Shown: piece by piece, positions 1 through 8,768 of the stretch
Numbering within the stretch: the stretch's first letter is position 1
How the letters are laid out: each line of letters opens with the position of its first letter
Source: Microcaldota archaeon
GTDB lineage: Archaea > Micrarchaeota > Micrarchaeia > Micrarchaeales > Micrarchaeaceae
Length of the DNA stretch: 64,000 nt
Direction: 5' to 3'
Assembly: GCA_021810105.1 (NCBI GenBank)
Contig: JAJZJM010000001.1
Span: forward strand, 1 to 64,000
Notes under the pieces: generated by a model
The model's database searches: none
Told to the model about the DNA's origin: nothing
Seen by the model: only the letters and a program-made list of their open reading frames with translations
Position numbers and translations under genes: made by a program

Positions 1-211
1 TGAATTCTGGGTTCTTCTTTTTGAGTTTTGTAATCCACTTGTTCATGTCGTATTTCGTGAAGGTCTTTCCAGTTTCCTTGAAGTATTTTTGTGATTGTTC
101 AAGAAGAAGGTTGTAGAGTTGTTTCGAGAGATACATCTGACGGTTGAGTGTTGATTTCTGCGACTGCGACGGATACGCCCTGTATTTGTATGTCTTTTTC
201 AAGATGACCAT
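1..211 (-). CDS. tnpB: TnpB N-terminal fragment (edge-truncated)
   Basis: Minus-strand reading from ATG at 211 encodes MVILKKTYRYRAYPS-like N-terminus shared with the other copies. Confidence 0.85.
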   Translation of the reverse strand, partial: MVILKKTYKYRAYPSQSQKSTLNRQMYLSKQLYNLLLEQSQKYFKETGKTFTKYDMNKWITKLKKKNPEF

Positions 212-294
212 ATCCTTTTCACCATTAAATCTTATATGTGTTGCGGTTCGCTTTCATCCCACGATTGAAATCATGGGTTTTCCCGCTCACATTT
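1..294 (-). mobile_element. Solo TnpB element, 5' (left-end) part only, truncated by window edge
   Basis: Near-identical to the left ends and TnpB N-termini of the copies at 6870-8202, 18570-19902, 29204-30535 and 62226-63557. Left-end hairpin CCCATGATTTCAATCGTGGG; abuts TTTAT on the minus strand. Confidence 0.92.
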
Positions 295-305
295 ATAAAA
301 AAGAA

Positions 306-545
306 CTAAAGGTAGCCCAGCTCCTTAAGCTTCTTCTTTATCATCTCGGTCTCATAATTCGATGTATCCGAGCTTCTGCTATCGCTAAGGATCATTCTGA
401 GCAGAAATGCGACATAGCTGGATACTGATGGAAATCCCGTTTTCTCTATGTGCTTCTCTGTTTTCTTGAATAGGGCAGTCGGTATTGAAACAGAAGTAAA
501 TGCAATCTTCTTATCACGCTTCACTCTCATGCATCTATATTTCAT
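306..545 (-). CDS. Ribbon-helix-helix (CopG/Arc-like) transcriptional regulator
   Basis: 79 aa; strand-helix-helix pattern FTSVSIPTALFKKTEKHIEKTGFPSVSSYVAFLLRMIL. Confidence 0.6.
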   Translation of the reverse strand: MKYRCMRVKRDKKIAFTSVSIPTALFKKTEKHIEKTGFPSVSSYVAFLLRMILSDSRSSDTSNYETEMIKKKLKELGYL

Positions 546-561
546 GGGAAGCTTTTTATAT

Positions 562-601
562 CTAATTATACATAGTTAAAATATAAATTATGTATAATTA
601 G
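562..601. promoter_or_regulatory. Perfect 13-bp inverted repeat CTAATTATACATA-N14-TATGTATAATTAG between divergent genes, candidate RHH operator
   Basis: Arms 562-574 and 589-601 are exact reverse complements; located between the start of the RHH gene (545) and the 609 ORF. Confidence 0.7.
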
Positions 602-608
602 TGATAAT

Positions 609-917
609 ATGGCGAAGCCTATTAAGACAAATAAGGTTGTGGATGAGCTTAACAGGAACCCGGACAAGAAGCACTGGGAAGCTTTCAGGAAGTACCTGGT
701 AAAAAGCAATGCAAGATACTACAAGGCTTTCTTTCCTAAGAAGATAAAGAGAAAAAACGACCTGCTTGCCGCATACGTAACGGTATACGATGCAAAATAC
801 CTGCCAATGTTTAGGATACCGATAATGATGAAAAAAGGAAGCATAGTAGAAGGCGCGTCCATTTACTTCAAGAGCTTGATTAACACAAACAAAGACTACA
901 AAGAGTGGGTTGCATGA
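609..917 (+). CDS. Hypothetical protein, first gene of CysD/CysN-like operon
   Basis: 102 aa ORF overlapping the start of the next gene by 13 bp. Confidence 0.65.
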   Translation: MAKPIKTNKVVDELNRNPDKKHWEAFRKYLVKSNARYYKAFFPKKIKRKNDLLAAYVTVYDAKYLPMFRIPIMMKKGSIVEGASIYFKSLINTNKDYKEWVA

Positions 918-1702
918 TAAAACAAAACATAAAGCAGCTGGAGGAGAGAAGCATATACATACTCAGAGAGGCGAACATGAAGTTCAAGAATGTTGCGGCG
1001 CTCTGGTCCATGGGCAAGGACTCGACTACAATGCTTGCTCTGGCCAGAAAGGCATTCTTGGGCAAGATACCTTTTCCTGTAATACACATAGACAATGGCA
1101 TAGATTTCCCAGAGACATATACTTTCAGGGAGCAGCTTGCAAAGAAATGGAAGCTTAATCTTATAGTGGCAAACAGCGAGATAAAGCCCGACTCTATAGG
1201 ATCAGCGTGCTGCGGAAGGAACAAGCCAGATACCCTGAAAAAGGTTATGAAGGAGAATGGCTTCGATGCCCTGATTGTCTCCATAAGAAGGGATGAACAT
1301 GGAATAAGAAGCAAGGAGAGGTACATGAGCCCAAGGGATGAGAAATTCCGATGGAACTACAAAGACCAACCTGCAGAGCTTTGGGATGATTATGCAAGCA
1401 AGCTTGACGAAGGAGGCCATGTGAGAGTGCATCCTCTTTTGGACTGGAGCGAAATAGATATATGGAGTTACATAAAGCAGGAGAAGATACCTGTCAACCC
1501 GCTTTATTTCTCAAGGAATGGCTTCAGGTACAGAAGCCTGGGCTGCCTGCACTGCACAGTGCCTGTAAAATCAAATGCAAAAAGCGTGGATGACATAGTG
1601 AAGGAGCTGGAGACTACTAAGATAGAGGAGAGATCTGGAAGGAGCATGGACAAAGAGGCAGAATACACTATGCAGCGCTTGAGATCATTGGGCTACATGT
1701 GA
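905..1702 (+). CDS. cysD: Sulfate adenylyltransferase subunit 2 / PAPS-reductase family (CysD-like)
   Basis: PP-loop-like WSMGKDSTTMLALARKAF, HIDNGIDFPETYTFR, and C-terminal EERSGRSMDKEAEYTMQRLRSLGYM typical of CysD. Confidence 0.75.
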   Translation: MGCMIKQNIKQLEERSIYILREANMKFKNVAALWSMGKDSTTMLALARKAFLGKIPFPVIHIDNGIDFPETYTFREQLAKKWKLNLIVANSEIKPDSIGSACCGRNKPDTLKKVMKENGFDALIVSIRRDEHGIRSKERYMSPRDEKFRWNYKDQPAELWDDYASKLDEGGHVRVHPLLDWSEIDIWSYIKQEKIPVNPLYFSRNGFRYRSLGCLHCTVPVKSNAKSVDDIVKELETTKIEERSGRSMDKEAEYTMQRLRSLGYM

Positions 1703-1706
1703 GTTT

Positions 1707-2930
1707 ATGGTAGAAGTAAGAAGCATAACAATGCTAGGGCATAAGGATCACGGAAAGTCAACACTCATAGGAAGCATACTTATGTTGACAAACTCAGTAA
1801 CTAATGTGCGCATAAACGAAGCCAAGAAATACAGCAAAAAACTGCACAGGGATTTTGAGCCAGCATTCATACTGGACAGCTTCCATGAAGAGAGGGAGGG
1901 AGGCCTTACAATAGACATAACAAGGGCGGAGATACTCTACAATAAAGTGGCATTCTCTTTGATAGACGTGCCAGGCCACGAAGAGCTGATAAAAAATATG
2001 ATCAGCGGGGCATCATACGCCAATACCGCTCTATTGCTGGTATCTGCAAAAAAGGATGAGGGCATAAGAGGGCAAACAAAAAGGCACCTCTTCATAGCAA
2101 AAATGATGGGCATAGACTACTTGGTCGTAGCTGTAAACAAGATGGATACGGTTGAATATTCAAAGAAGGCTTTTGATTCCATAATGGATGAACTTACAGA
2201 ATTCATAATGAAGATAGGGTTTGACAAAAGGAATGTTTCATTTGTCCCGATTTCGGCGTATAAGGGAGACAACATCCTTAAAAAAAGCAGAGATATGCCA
2301 TGGTACAGAGGAAAACCGCTTCTCGAAGCCATTTATGAGAATTCTGGGAAAAATGCATCTAAAGATGACAGTGCCTTGAGGATTGTGCTCCAGGGCGTTC
2401 TCAACGGCAGAAAGAATATGGTGGCAGGGAGAATAGTAAGAGGGCATATAAAAGTTGGAGAGAAGGGCACATGCATAATACCTCTCGACATCAATGTAAC
2501 TGTAAAAAGCATAGAGGCTGGAGGCAGAAGAGTCAGAAGCGCGCATGTTGGAGATAGCGTAGCTTTAGAGCTTAACAGGAATGTGAACAAAGACCCAAGA
2601 GGAGCGATACTCTGCGGTGAGGCGTATTGCCCTATAGCGAGAAAGAGCATAAGGGCGAGGGTATTCGTAATAGGAAAGCTAGATGGAAAGCTTAGCATAC
2701 GTTTCAATGGCATAGAGGTAGGATGCAACTCAATCAAGATAAACTCGCAGATAGACACCACTACCGGAGAAACCATAGGAAGCAAAAATATAAAGGTGCT
2801 TAATGCTGTAGATGCCGAGATTGTGCTTGAAAGCAAGATACCTGCAGAGAGCTTCACGGAAACAAGGGAGCTTGGAAGGTTTACGCTTTATTCCGGCAAA
2901 GAGTTTTCGGGCATAGGCATAATAGGTTAG
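1707..2930 (+). CDS. cysN: EF-Tu-like GTPase, sulfate adenylyltransferase subunit 1-like (CysN)
   Basis: GHKDHGKST P-loop, DVPGHEELIKNM, NKMD; immediately follows the CysD-like gene. Confidence 0.7.
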   Translation: MVEVRSITMLGHKDHGKSTLIGSILMLTNSVTNVRINEAKKYSKKLHRDFEPAFILDSFHEEREGGLTIDITRAEILYNKVAFSLIDVPGHEELIKNMISGASYANTALLLVSAKKDEGIRGQTKRHLFIAKMMGIDYLVVAVNKMDTVEYSKKAFDSIMDELTEFIMKIGFDKRNVSFVPISAYKGDNILKKSRDMPWYRGKPLLEAIYENSGKNASKDDSALRIVLQGVLNGRKNMVAGRIVRGHIKVGEKGTCIIPLDINVTVKSIEAGGRRVRSAHVGDSVALELNRNVNKDPRGAILCGEAYCPIARKSIRARVFVIGKLDGKLSIRFNGIEVGCNSIKINSQIDTTTGETIGSKNIKVLNAVDAEIVLESKIPAESFTETRELGRFTLYSGKEFSGIGIIG

Positions 2931-2944
2931 ATTTGTTTTGTTTA

Positions 2945-3778
2945 TCAGCAGAATGCGAACGCAGCGTAATCTACAATGCTTTCTGTGTCATCAGTATGGC
3001 TTCCAGAATCCGACCTGTCCAACATCAAACCTTTCGAGGCATTCGCGGCTTTCGCAAACATCATAGATACAGCTATAGGTCCATATCCGCATGAGCTCTC
3101 ATTCTGGCGCTCCTTTTCTCTGTAGAATCCTTCTACGTCCATAGACTCTATGCGGTTGAATAATGGAATGTCCTTTCTGTCTGCAACGCTCCTTGATTCG
3201 TAGTGGTTGAAATCAGAGCTTGCTATTACTATTGCCTTTCTGCAGGTAGAATCCAAAGCTTTTATTACAGCTCCGGAAAGAAGGCCTGCCGCTTCTATGC
3301 TCTGGTCGCCCATGCAGATGAAGCAGCATTTTACATCTGGAAATAGCTGCTTGATGAAAGGCAGCTGCACCTCAACAGAATGCTCATTCTTGTGCGCAAC
3401 CTCGTCTTTCTGTATGCCTTTTACCTTGCATATCTCATTTGAAAGCTCTTTGTCATTGTATGCTACGCCCAGAGGGGTCATCCAGTCCTGCATAGATACG
3501 GATACGGGTTTCCCCTCTCCAGTATGGTTTGGCCCTATCACTATCACAGATTCTATAGACTCTATCTCTTTTTTGCCAAGCATAGCTGAGTAAGCATGCG
3601 CAGCTGTCCTTCCGGAGTATATATAACCAGCATGCGGCACTACGTAAGATACAGCATCCTCTACATCATGTTTCAGCCTTACCTCCTTGATAGCCTTGTC
3701 TATGAAGTTTGCCAGCTCGTCCCTGTCTGCTGGATAAAAATTGCCTGCTACTGCGCTATTTCGCATTTTATCGAACAT
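2945..3778 (-). CDS. MEMO1 family protein (AmmeMemoRadiSam system protein B)
   Basis: MRNSAVAGNFYPADRDEL, PHAGYIYSGRTAAHAY, IGPNHTG, SSDFNHYE motifs. Confidence 0.9.
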   Translation of the reverse strand: MFDKMRNSAVAGNFYPADRDELANFIDKAIKEVRLKHDVEDAVSYVVPHAGYIYSGRTAAHAYSAMLGKKEIESIESVIVIGPNHTGEGKPVSVSMQDWMTPLGVAYNDKELSNEICKVKGIQKDEVAHKNEHSVEVQLPFIKQLFPDVKCCFICMGDQSIEAAGLLSGAVIKALDSTCRKAIVIASSDFNHYESRSVADRKDIPLFNRIESMDVEGFYREKERQNESSCGYGPIAVSMMFAKAANASKGLMLDRSDSGSHTDDTESIVDYAAFAFC

Positions 3779-3819
3779 ATATTACAGTAAAAATTTATAT
3801 TGCTTCAAGAGAATATTAG

Positions 3820-4878
3820 ATGACCATCATGGTGCTCATATTATACATAGACATGGATTCCTTCTTTGCCTCATGTGAAATCGCCAGGCATCCAGAGCTA
3901 AAAGGCAAGCCCCTTATAGTAGGGTCAAACCCTCCAGAAACAAAGGAGAGAGGGGTTGTGCAGGCGTGCAACTATGAGGCGCGAAAATACGGAATTCACA
4001 GCGCGATGCCAACAACGATGGCTTACAGGCTATGCAAGGATGCCGCTTACATAGAGGCCGATAATTCGTATTATGAGAGGGTATCATCGGAGATAGAGGC
4101 ATTACTTAAAGGATACGGACTCAGGATGGAGATGGACAGTATAGACGAAGCTGCAATTGAAGTAGAATCGAAAGGCAAGGACTCAGCATTGGAGATCGCC
4201 AAAGGGATAAAGAATAGTATAAAAAACAAATTTGGGCTGCCTTGCACAGTTGGCATAGCGAAAGGAAAGATCATAGCCAAAATGGCTTGCGATTCTGCAA
4301 AGCCCGACGGGCTGATAGCCATAGATGACGCAGATGTAAATAATTTTCTTCAAGGCCTAAGCGTAGGGAAGATTCCAGGAGTCGGGAAGAAAACTGAAGA
4401 GAAGCTTGCCTCTTTGGGAATAAAAACCGTGAAGGAACTTGCTAAAACAGAGCCTACAGTCCTGGTCGGTGCGCTTGGCTCTTTCGGAAAAGAGCTTTTC
4501 CTGATAGCAAATGGAAATGATATGAGCCGCGTCGTGGATGAATCCCCTGCGATATCCGTTGGCAGAGAAAAGACTTTGGAGAAGAATGCAAACTCTGTCG
4601 AAGAGATGTCCGGCATGATATCAGAGCTTGCGCATTCGGTAATTGGGGAGGTCAAAAAAAAGAGTGTTGCATTCAAGAGCATTGGAGTTAAGGCGAGATA
4701 TTCTGATTTTACTGACAGGATAAAAAGCAGGAGCCTGAACAATTATTCAGATTCTGAGGAAATCCTGATAAGCACAGCGAAAATGCTTTTTTCTGAGCTT
4801 GTAGGAAAGAAACCCATAAGAAAGATAGGTGTAAGAGTATCTTCGCTTTCGCAGAGGAAGGGGCAGAAAAGCCTGTGA
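3820..4878 (+). CDS. dinB: Y-family DNA polymerase IV
   Basis: LYIDMDSFFASCE, GVVQACNYEARKYGIHSAMP, SIDEAAIE, GKIPGVGKKTEEKL. Confidence 0.93.
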   Translation: MTIMVLILYIDMDSFFASCEIARHPELKGKPLIVGSNPPETKERGVVQACNYEARKYGIHSAMPTTMAYRLCKDAAYIEADNSYYERVSSEIEALLKGYGLRMEMDSIDEAAIEVESKGKDSALEIAKGIKNSIKNKFGLPCTVGIAKGKIIAKMACDSAKPDGLIAIDDADVNNFLQGLSVGKIPGVGKKTEEKLASLGIKTVKELAKTEPTVLVGALGSFGKELFLIANGNDMSRVVDESPAISVGREKTLEKNANSVEEMSGMISELAHSVIGEVKKKSVAFKSIGVKARYSDFTDRIKSRSLNNYSDSEEILISTAKMLFSELVGKKPIRKIGVRVSSLSQRKGQKSL

Positions 4879-4879
4879 T

Positions 4880-5806
4880 TTATTTCTGCATCTTCTGGAA
4901 ATACTCTCTTACCCTTAACGCAGCCTTTATTCCTGAAGATGATGCTGTGCCGGCCTGCCTATAAAACTTGTCTGCGTTATCACCTGCAACGTAAACCCCG
5001 TCTATCTCAGTTAAAACCTCTTCTTTTGCAACTATGTACCCTTGATCATCAAGCTTGAGCTTGCCTTTTAGAAAATCTGTAGTTGGCACATGGCCGATTG
5101 CGAGAAATACCCCATCTATAGGCATATCTGTAAGCTTGCCTGAATTATCCTTAAGCCTGACCCCTGTGACTTTTTTATCACCGAGTATCTCGATGACTTC
5201 AGTGTTCCATATCACTTTTATCTTTGGGTTTGAAAGCACCTTATCCTGCATTGCCTTGCTGGCGCGGAACGAGTCTCGCCTGTGTATTATTGTAACGCTC
5301 CTGCAAAACCTAGTTGAGAAGAGAGAGTCTTCCATTGCAGTGTCTCCGCCGCCTATGACAACTATATCCTTATTCTTATAGAAAGGCGAATCGCATGTTG
5401 CGCAGGTGCTTACTCCGTGGCCCATCAGCCTTTTTTCCGATTCTATGTTCAACATTCTTGAGCTGGCCCCCGTAGCTATTACCAGAGCATTCGCTTGGTA
5501 CATATTCGACTGGGTCTTTATATTGAAAGGCATGGTGCCTAAATCTACATCGATTACATCTTCGTTCACAAATCTTGTGCCAAACTTCTCAGCCTGCACC
5601 CTCATCCGTTCTATCAATTCAGGCCCATCTATCCCATCTGGAAAGCCTGGCATATTATCGACTTTGGTGGTGAGCATAAGCTGTCCTCCGGATATGCTTC
5701 CGCCTATGATAAGAGGGTCAAATCCCTCCCTTGCGAGATATATGGCCGCGCTGAGACCAGCAGGACCAGATCCTATTATTATCACTTTCTCTGCCATAAG
5801 AAGCAC
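4880..5806 (-). CDS. trxB: Thioredoxin reductase
   Basis: GSGPAGLSAAIYLAREG, CATCD redox motif, GGGDTAMED, VYVAGDNAD. Confidence 0.93.
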   Translation of the reverse strand: MLLMAEKVIIIGSGPAGLSAAIYLAREGFDPLIIGGSISGGQLMLTTKVDNMPGFPDGIDGPELIERMRVQAEKFGTRFVNEDVIDVDLGTMPFNIKTQSNMYQANALVIATGASSRMLNIESEKRLMGHGVSTCATCDSPFYKNKDIVVIGGGDTAMEDSLFSTRFCRSVTIIHRRDSFRASKAMQDKVLSNPKIKVIWNTEVIEILGDKKVTGVRLKDNSGKLTDMPIDGVFLAIGHVPTTDFLKGKLKLDDQGYIVAKEEVLTEIDGVYVAGDNADKFYRQAGTASSSGIKAALRVREYFQKMQK

Positions 5807-5832
5807 AATAAATTTTCTTCTTGCATGTTTAT

Positions 5833-5882
5833 AAATGTGAGTGGGAAAACATATGATTTAAATCGTAGGAAAACAGCAAACC
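5833..5882 (+). repeat. Orphan, decayed TnpB-element left end
   Basis: TTTAT|AAATGTGAGTGGGAAAACATATGATTTAAATCGTAGGAAAACAGCAAACC aligns to intact left ends (AAATGTGAGCGGGAAAACCCATGATTTAAATCGTGGGATGAAAGCGAACC); no tnpB follows. Confidence 0.8.
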
Positions 5883-5939
5883 TCGATTTATGTAAAACTT
5901 AATACTGTGACTTGGCACTGCTGCAGGATTGCAGTTGCT

Positions 5940-6521
5940 TTAGATTAGGAAAGGTATCAAGTATTTTGTATGCTTCCTGTATTCTACATACTCGTTTCCT
6001 AATTGCTCTATCAGAAAGCTTTCCTCTATCCTTATCCTATACCAAATAAAAAATAGTGAGATAGCTGCTGCGCATAGGACACCTTCCCATGAGCCTCCTT
6101 CAATAGCTATGCCAAGTATTATTATGAGTAGGCCTGTATATGATGGATGCCTGACGAGCCTGTACGGCCCCCTTTTTATGACAAAATGGCCTTCTACTGA
6201 CCTTACGTTAACATTGAAAAAGCGCCCCAATACAACTATCGCCCATTGGCGTATTGCTATGCCAAAAAGGATTATCAAAAAGCCAGTGTAAAACAGCCAT
6301 TGGGGAATATTTGCAAGGCCAAGTTTTTGGAAAGCGAGTATAAGCAGAATAATTGCGATTATGCTTATAGATATCAGACCAAGGGAGCCTCTCTTTGCTG
6401 CGGCTGTCTGCTTTAATCCTCTTGAGCGGATTCTTGGCAACATCCTGGCCCCAACATACTCGCTGATTATAAAAACTGCTATGCTTATGTAAAATAATAC
6501 CGACTGAATTATTGCAAACAT
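5940..6521 (-). CDS. Isoprenylcysteine carboxyl methyltransferase-like membrane protein
   Basis: C-terminal GPYRLVRHPSYTGLLIIILG ... RIRIEESFLIEQLGNEYVEYRKHTKYLIPFL typical of the ICMT/PEMT family. Confidence 0.8.
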   Translation of the reverse strand: MFAIIQSVLFYISIAVFIISEYVGARMLPRIRSRGLKQTAAAKRGSLGLISISIIAIILLILAFQKLGLANIPQWLFYTGFLIILFGIAIRQWAIVVLGRFFNVNVRSVEGHFVIKRGPYRLVRHPSYTGLLIIILGIAIEGGSWEGVLCAAAISLFFIWYRIRIEESFLIEQLGNEYVEYRKHTKYLIPFLI

Positions 6522-6615
6522 TTTATCTCATTTTATTTTTTACTTTAAACAATGCTAAAAATCCCATTAGAACAGTTTCAGCAATCCTTTTAAACCCCCG
6601 CATTGATATAAAGCC

Positions 6616-6873
6616 ATGAAACAAGAAATAAAATTTGGAACATCCATAGTCGGGGGCGTTGTAATCACAATGCTTACAGGACTTGTATCAAGCACTTCCA
6701 AAGGCCTTGTCGGAGCGGTTTGGTATGGATACCCGTTGAACTGGGTAAACAAGCTTATAACTTATCCTACAGCATGGAGGATACAGTTGGGAGGGCTTGT
6801 AGTTGACCTGGTCTTCTGGTTCGTGGTTGTGCTGATAGCACTTATGGTAGTGGAAAGGCTAAAAGGAAAGTGA
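6616..6873 (+). CDS. Small membrane protein; its stop codon lies in the TnpB right end
   Basis: 85 aa, two hydrophobic segments; TGA at 6871-6873 is inside the element terminus GTGAC. Confidence 0.7.
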   Translation: MKQEIKFGTSIVGGVVITMLTGLVSSTSKGLVGAVWYGYPLNWVNKLITYPTAWRIQLGGLVVDLVFWFVVVLIALMVVERLKGK

Positions 6874-8202
6874 CATCCTCCCACCACTGAAGGTGGTGGG
6901 CTTCCAATGGCGGTTTTTTGATTGGTCATCTTGAACCACCAAGTATAGTTCCTGATTCACTGACGGCTGCCTCCTGTAGTTGAGGTCTTACAACGTCTCC
7001 AGAGGCGTTACTTCCCGCATGTCCTGCGGTAGTCAGGATATTTATTGAGGCATTCAAATCTCTGTCTATTCTCATCCCGCAATTCTTGCAGAGATATGTC
7101 CTTTCACCCAATCCTATATCCTGTATGTTTCCACATTTACTGCATGTCCTTGTTGTGTTCCTTGGGTTCACACCTACAACTCTGCAACCAGCACTTTCAG
7201 CCTTGTAACAAAGATATTGGGTGAAATTGCCCCAAGAAGCATCCGTTATCTGTCTTGCAAGATTATGGTTCTTTGCCATGTTCGCAATCTTCAGTTCCTC
7301 GTATGCAATGAAGGAGTATGAATTTACAAGACGATATGAGGTCTTGTGAAGGAAGTCGTCCCTCTGCCTTGCGATATGTTCCGATATCCTTGCAAGTTTT
7401 ATCTTTGCCTTTCTCCTATTCTTGCCCCCTTTCTTCTTGTTTGAGAGCCTTCTCTGGATTGTTTTCAATTTGCAGATGGATTTATTCGAGATTCTCGGAT
7501 TTGGGATTCTTGTTCCATCAGACAAAGTTGCGTATTCCTTTAGTCCCAAGTCCATCCCTACTTGTGGTTTATTGTTTGAGAAGAGAGGGGTATCTTCCTT
7601 TTCAGTGGAAAATGTGATATACCATTCCTGCGATTTTGTCGGTTTTATCGCCATTGTTTTTATCTTTCCTTCCATATCTCTGTGGTTGACAAAGTTTATC
7701 CTGCCGATTTTTGAAACGGAAACCTTTTTCTTTTCGAGTTTGAAACCAGACTGTGGGTAAGTCAATGAAGAGACGTATGATTTGAAACGTGGGAAACCTA
7801 CCTTGACTTTCTTTCCTTGTTTTCTTTCCTTTATCCTTCTGAAGAAGTTCTTATATGCCTTTGATACTCTGTCTGCGACATTTTGGCAGACTTGGGAATA
7901 TAGTTCATTGAATTCTGGGTTCTTCTTTTTGAGTTTTGTAATCCACTTGTTCATGTCGTATTTCGTGAAAGTCTTTCCAGTTTCCTTGAAGTATTTTTGT
8001 GATTGTTCAAGAAGAAGGTTGTAGAGTTGTTTCGATAGATACATCTGACGGTTGAGTGTTGATTTCTGCGACTGAGAAGGATATGCTCTGTATCTGTACG
8101 TCTTTTTCAAGATGAACATATCCTTTTCACCATTAAATCTTATATGTGTTGCGGTTCGCTTTCATCCCACGATTGAAATCATGGGTTTTCCCGCTCACAT
8201 TT
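6870..8202 (-). mobile_element. Solo TnpB element copy 1 (no TnpA)
   Basis: Left end AAATGTGAGCGGG after ATTAT; right end ...GGAGGATGTCAC with hairpin at 6880-6900; same ends as the other copies. Confidence 0.92.
6926..8119 (-). CDS. tnpB: TnpB RNA-guided nuclease
   Basis: RuvC-like GMDLGLKEYATLSDG, AYEELKIANM, CSKCGNIQ..CKNCG zinc finger, RDLNASINIL. Confidence 0.95.
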   Translation of the reverse strand: MFILKKTYRYRAYPSQSQKSTLNRQMYLSKQLYNLLLEQSQKYFKETGKTFTKYDMNKWITKLKKKNPEFNELYSQVCQNVADRVSKAYKNFFRRIKERKQGKKVKVGFPRFKSYVSSLTYPQSGFKLEKKKVSVSKIGRINFVNHRDMEGKIKTMAIKPTKSQEWYITFSTEKEDTPLFSNNKPQVGMDLGLKEYATLSDGTRIPNPRISNKSICKLKTIQRRLSNKKKGGKNRRKAKIKLARISEHIARQRDDFLHKTSYRLVNSYSFIAYEELKIANMAKNHNLARQITDASWGNFTQYLCYKAESAGCRVVGVNPRNTTRTCSKCGNIQDIGLGERTYLCKNCGMRIDRDLNASINILTTAGHAGSNASGDVVRPQLQEAAVSESGTILGGSR

Positions 8203-8246
8203 ATAATTCTTTTGAAAAGAGGATTACATTGAGTTTGGCAACCCGT

Positions 8247-8768
8247 TTACCTATCCTCTTCAGAATTGCTTGCCCTGAGATGCGATTCTTCTATCACTCT
8301 TGCAGCAGCATTCGCATCTCCAATCCCTTTTATTTTTACGAACCTTCCAGGTATGCCATCTTTGTTATGCTGTATATAGTAGACCAGATTGTCTATCATG
8401 CCAGGCTTCATTTCTTCTATTCTTGAAACATCAGAATATGCAGAGTCTCCTTCGAATGTAGCAATTATTTTGTCGTCTCCTCCGTTTTCATCCTCCATGT
8501 ATATTACACCAACCGGTTTCACTGCGATTTTATCTCCTAGCGAGACTCGCTTGCCGCTTATCACAAATACATCAAGCTCATCCCCATCTTCTCCAAGAGT
8601 TCCGTGCAGGAACCCATAGTTATATGGCTCTGGAAGAGGCTTTGGAAGCGCTCTCTGCACGGTAATATTCCCGGTCTTAGCATCATATATGTGCTTTATG
8701 TTAGAGCCGCTCACCATCTCAATTCTTGCGTGCAGCGGCGTATTAGAATCTCTTTTGGGGTTCATCAT
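8247..8768 (-). CDS. ppa: Inorganic pyrophosphatase
   Basis: Family I PPase pattern YNYGFLHGTLGEDGDELDVFV, DEN..DDKIIA. Confidence 0.92.
   Translation of the reverse strand: MMNPKRDSNTPLHARIEMVSGSNIKHIYDAKTGNITVQRALPKPLPEPYNYGFLHGTLGEDGDELDVFVISGKRVSLGDKIAVKPVGVIYMEDENGGDDKIIATFEGDSAYSDVSRIEEMKPGMIDNLVYYIQHNKDGIPGRFVKIKGIGDANAAARVIEESHLRASNSEEDR

Noticed and set aside
4880-5806. Flavoprotein as the missing E3 (dihydrolipoamide dehydrogenase) of the PDH operon
   Set aside because: Length and CATCD motif fit thioredoxin reductase, and it is distant from the PDH genes; E3 is probably elsewhere in the genome.
5905-5945. Possible right-end relic near the orphan left end (GTGACTTGGCACTGCTGCAGGATTGCAGTTGC)
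   Set aside because: Only GTGAC and a weak ACTGC/GCAGT hairpin match; no CTTCCAATGG or CCCAC stem, so chance similarity.
7318-8426. Antisense ORFs across every TnpB copy (e.g. 7422-7760, 7782-8024, 19122-19460, 29646-29984, 62778-63041)
   Set aside because: They are conserved only because they mirror the tnpB coding strand; Phe/Ser/Leu-rich shadow translations with no own start context or family.
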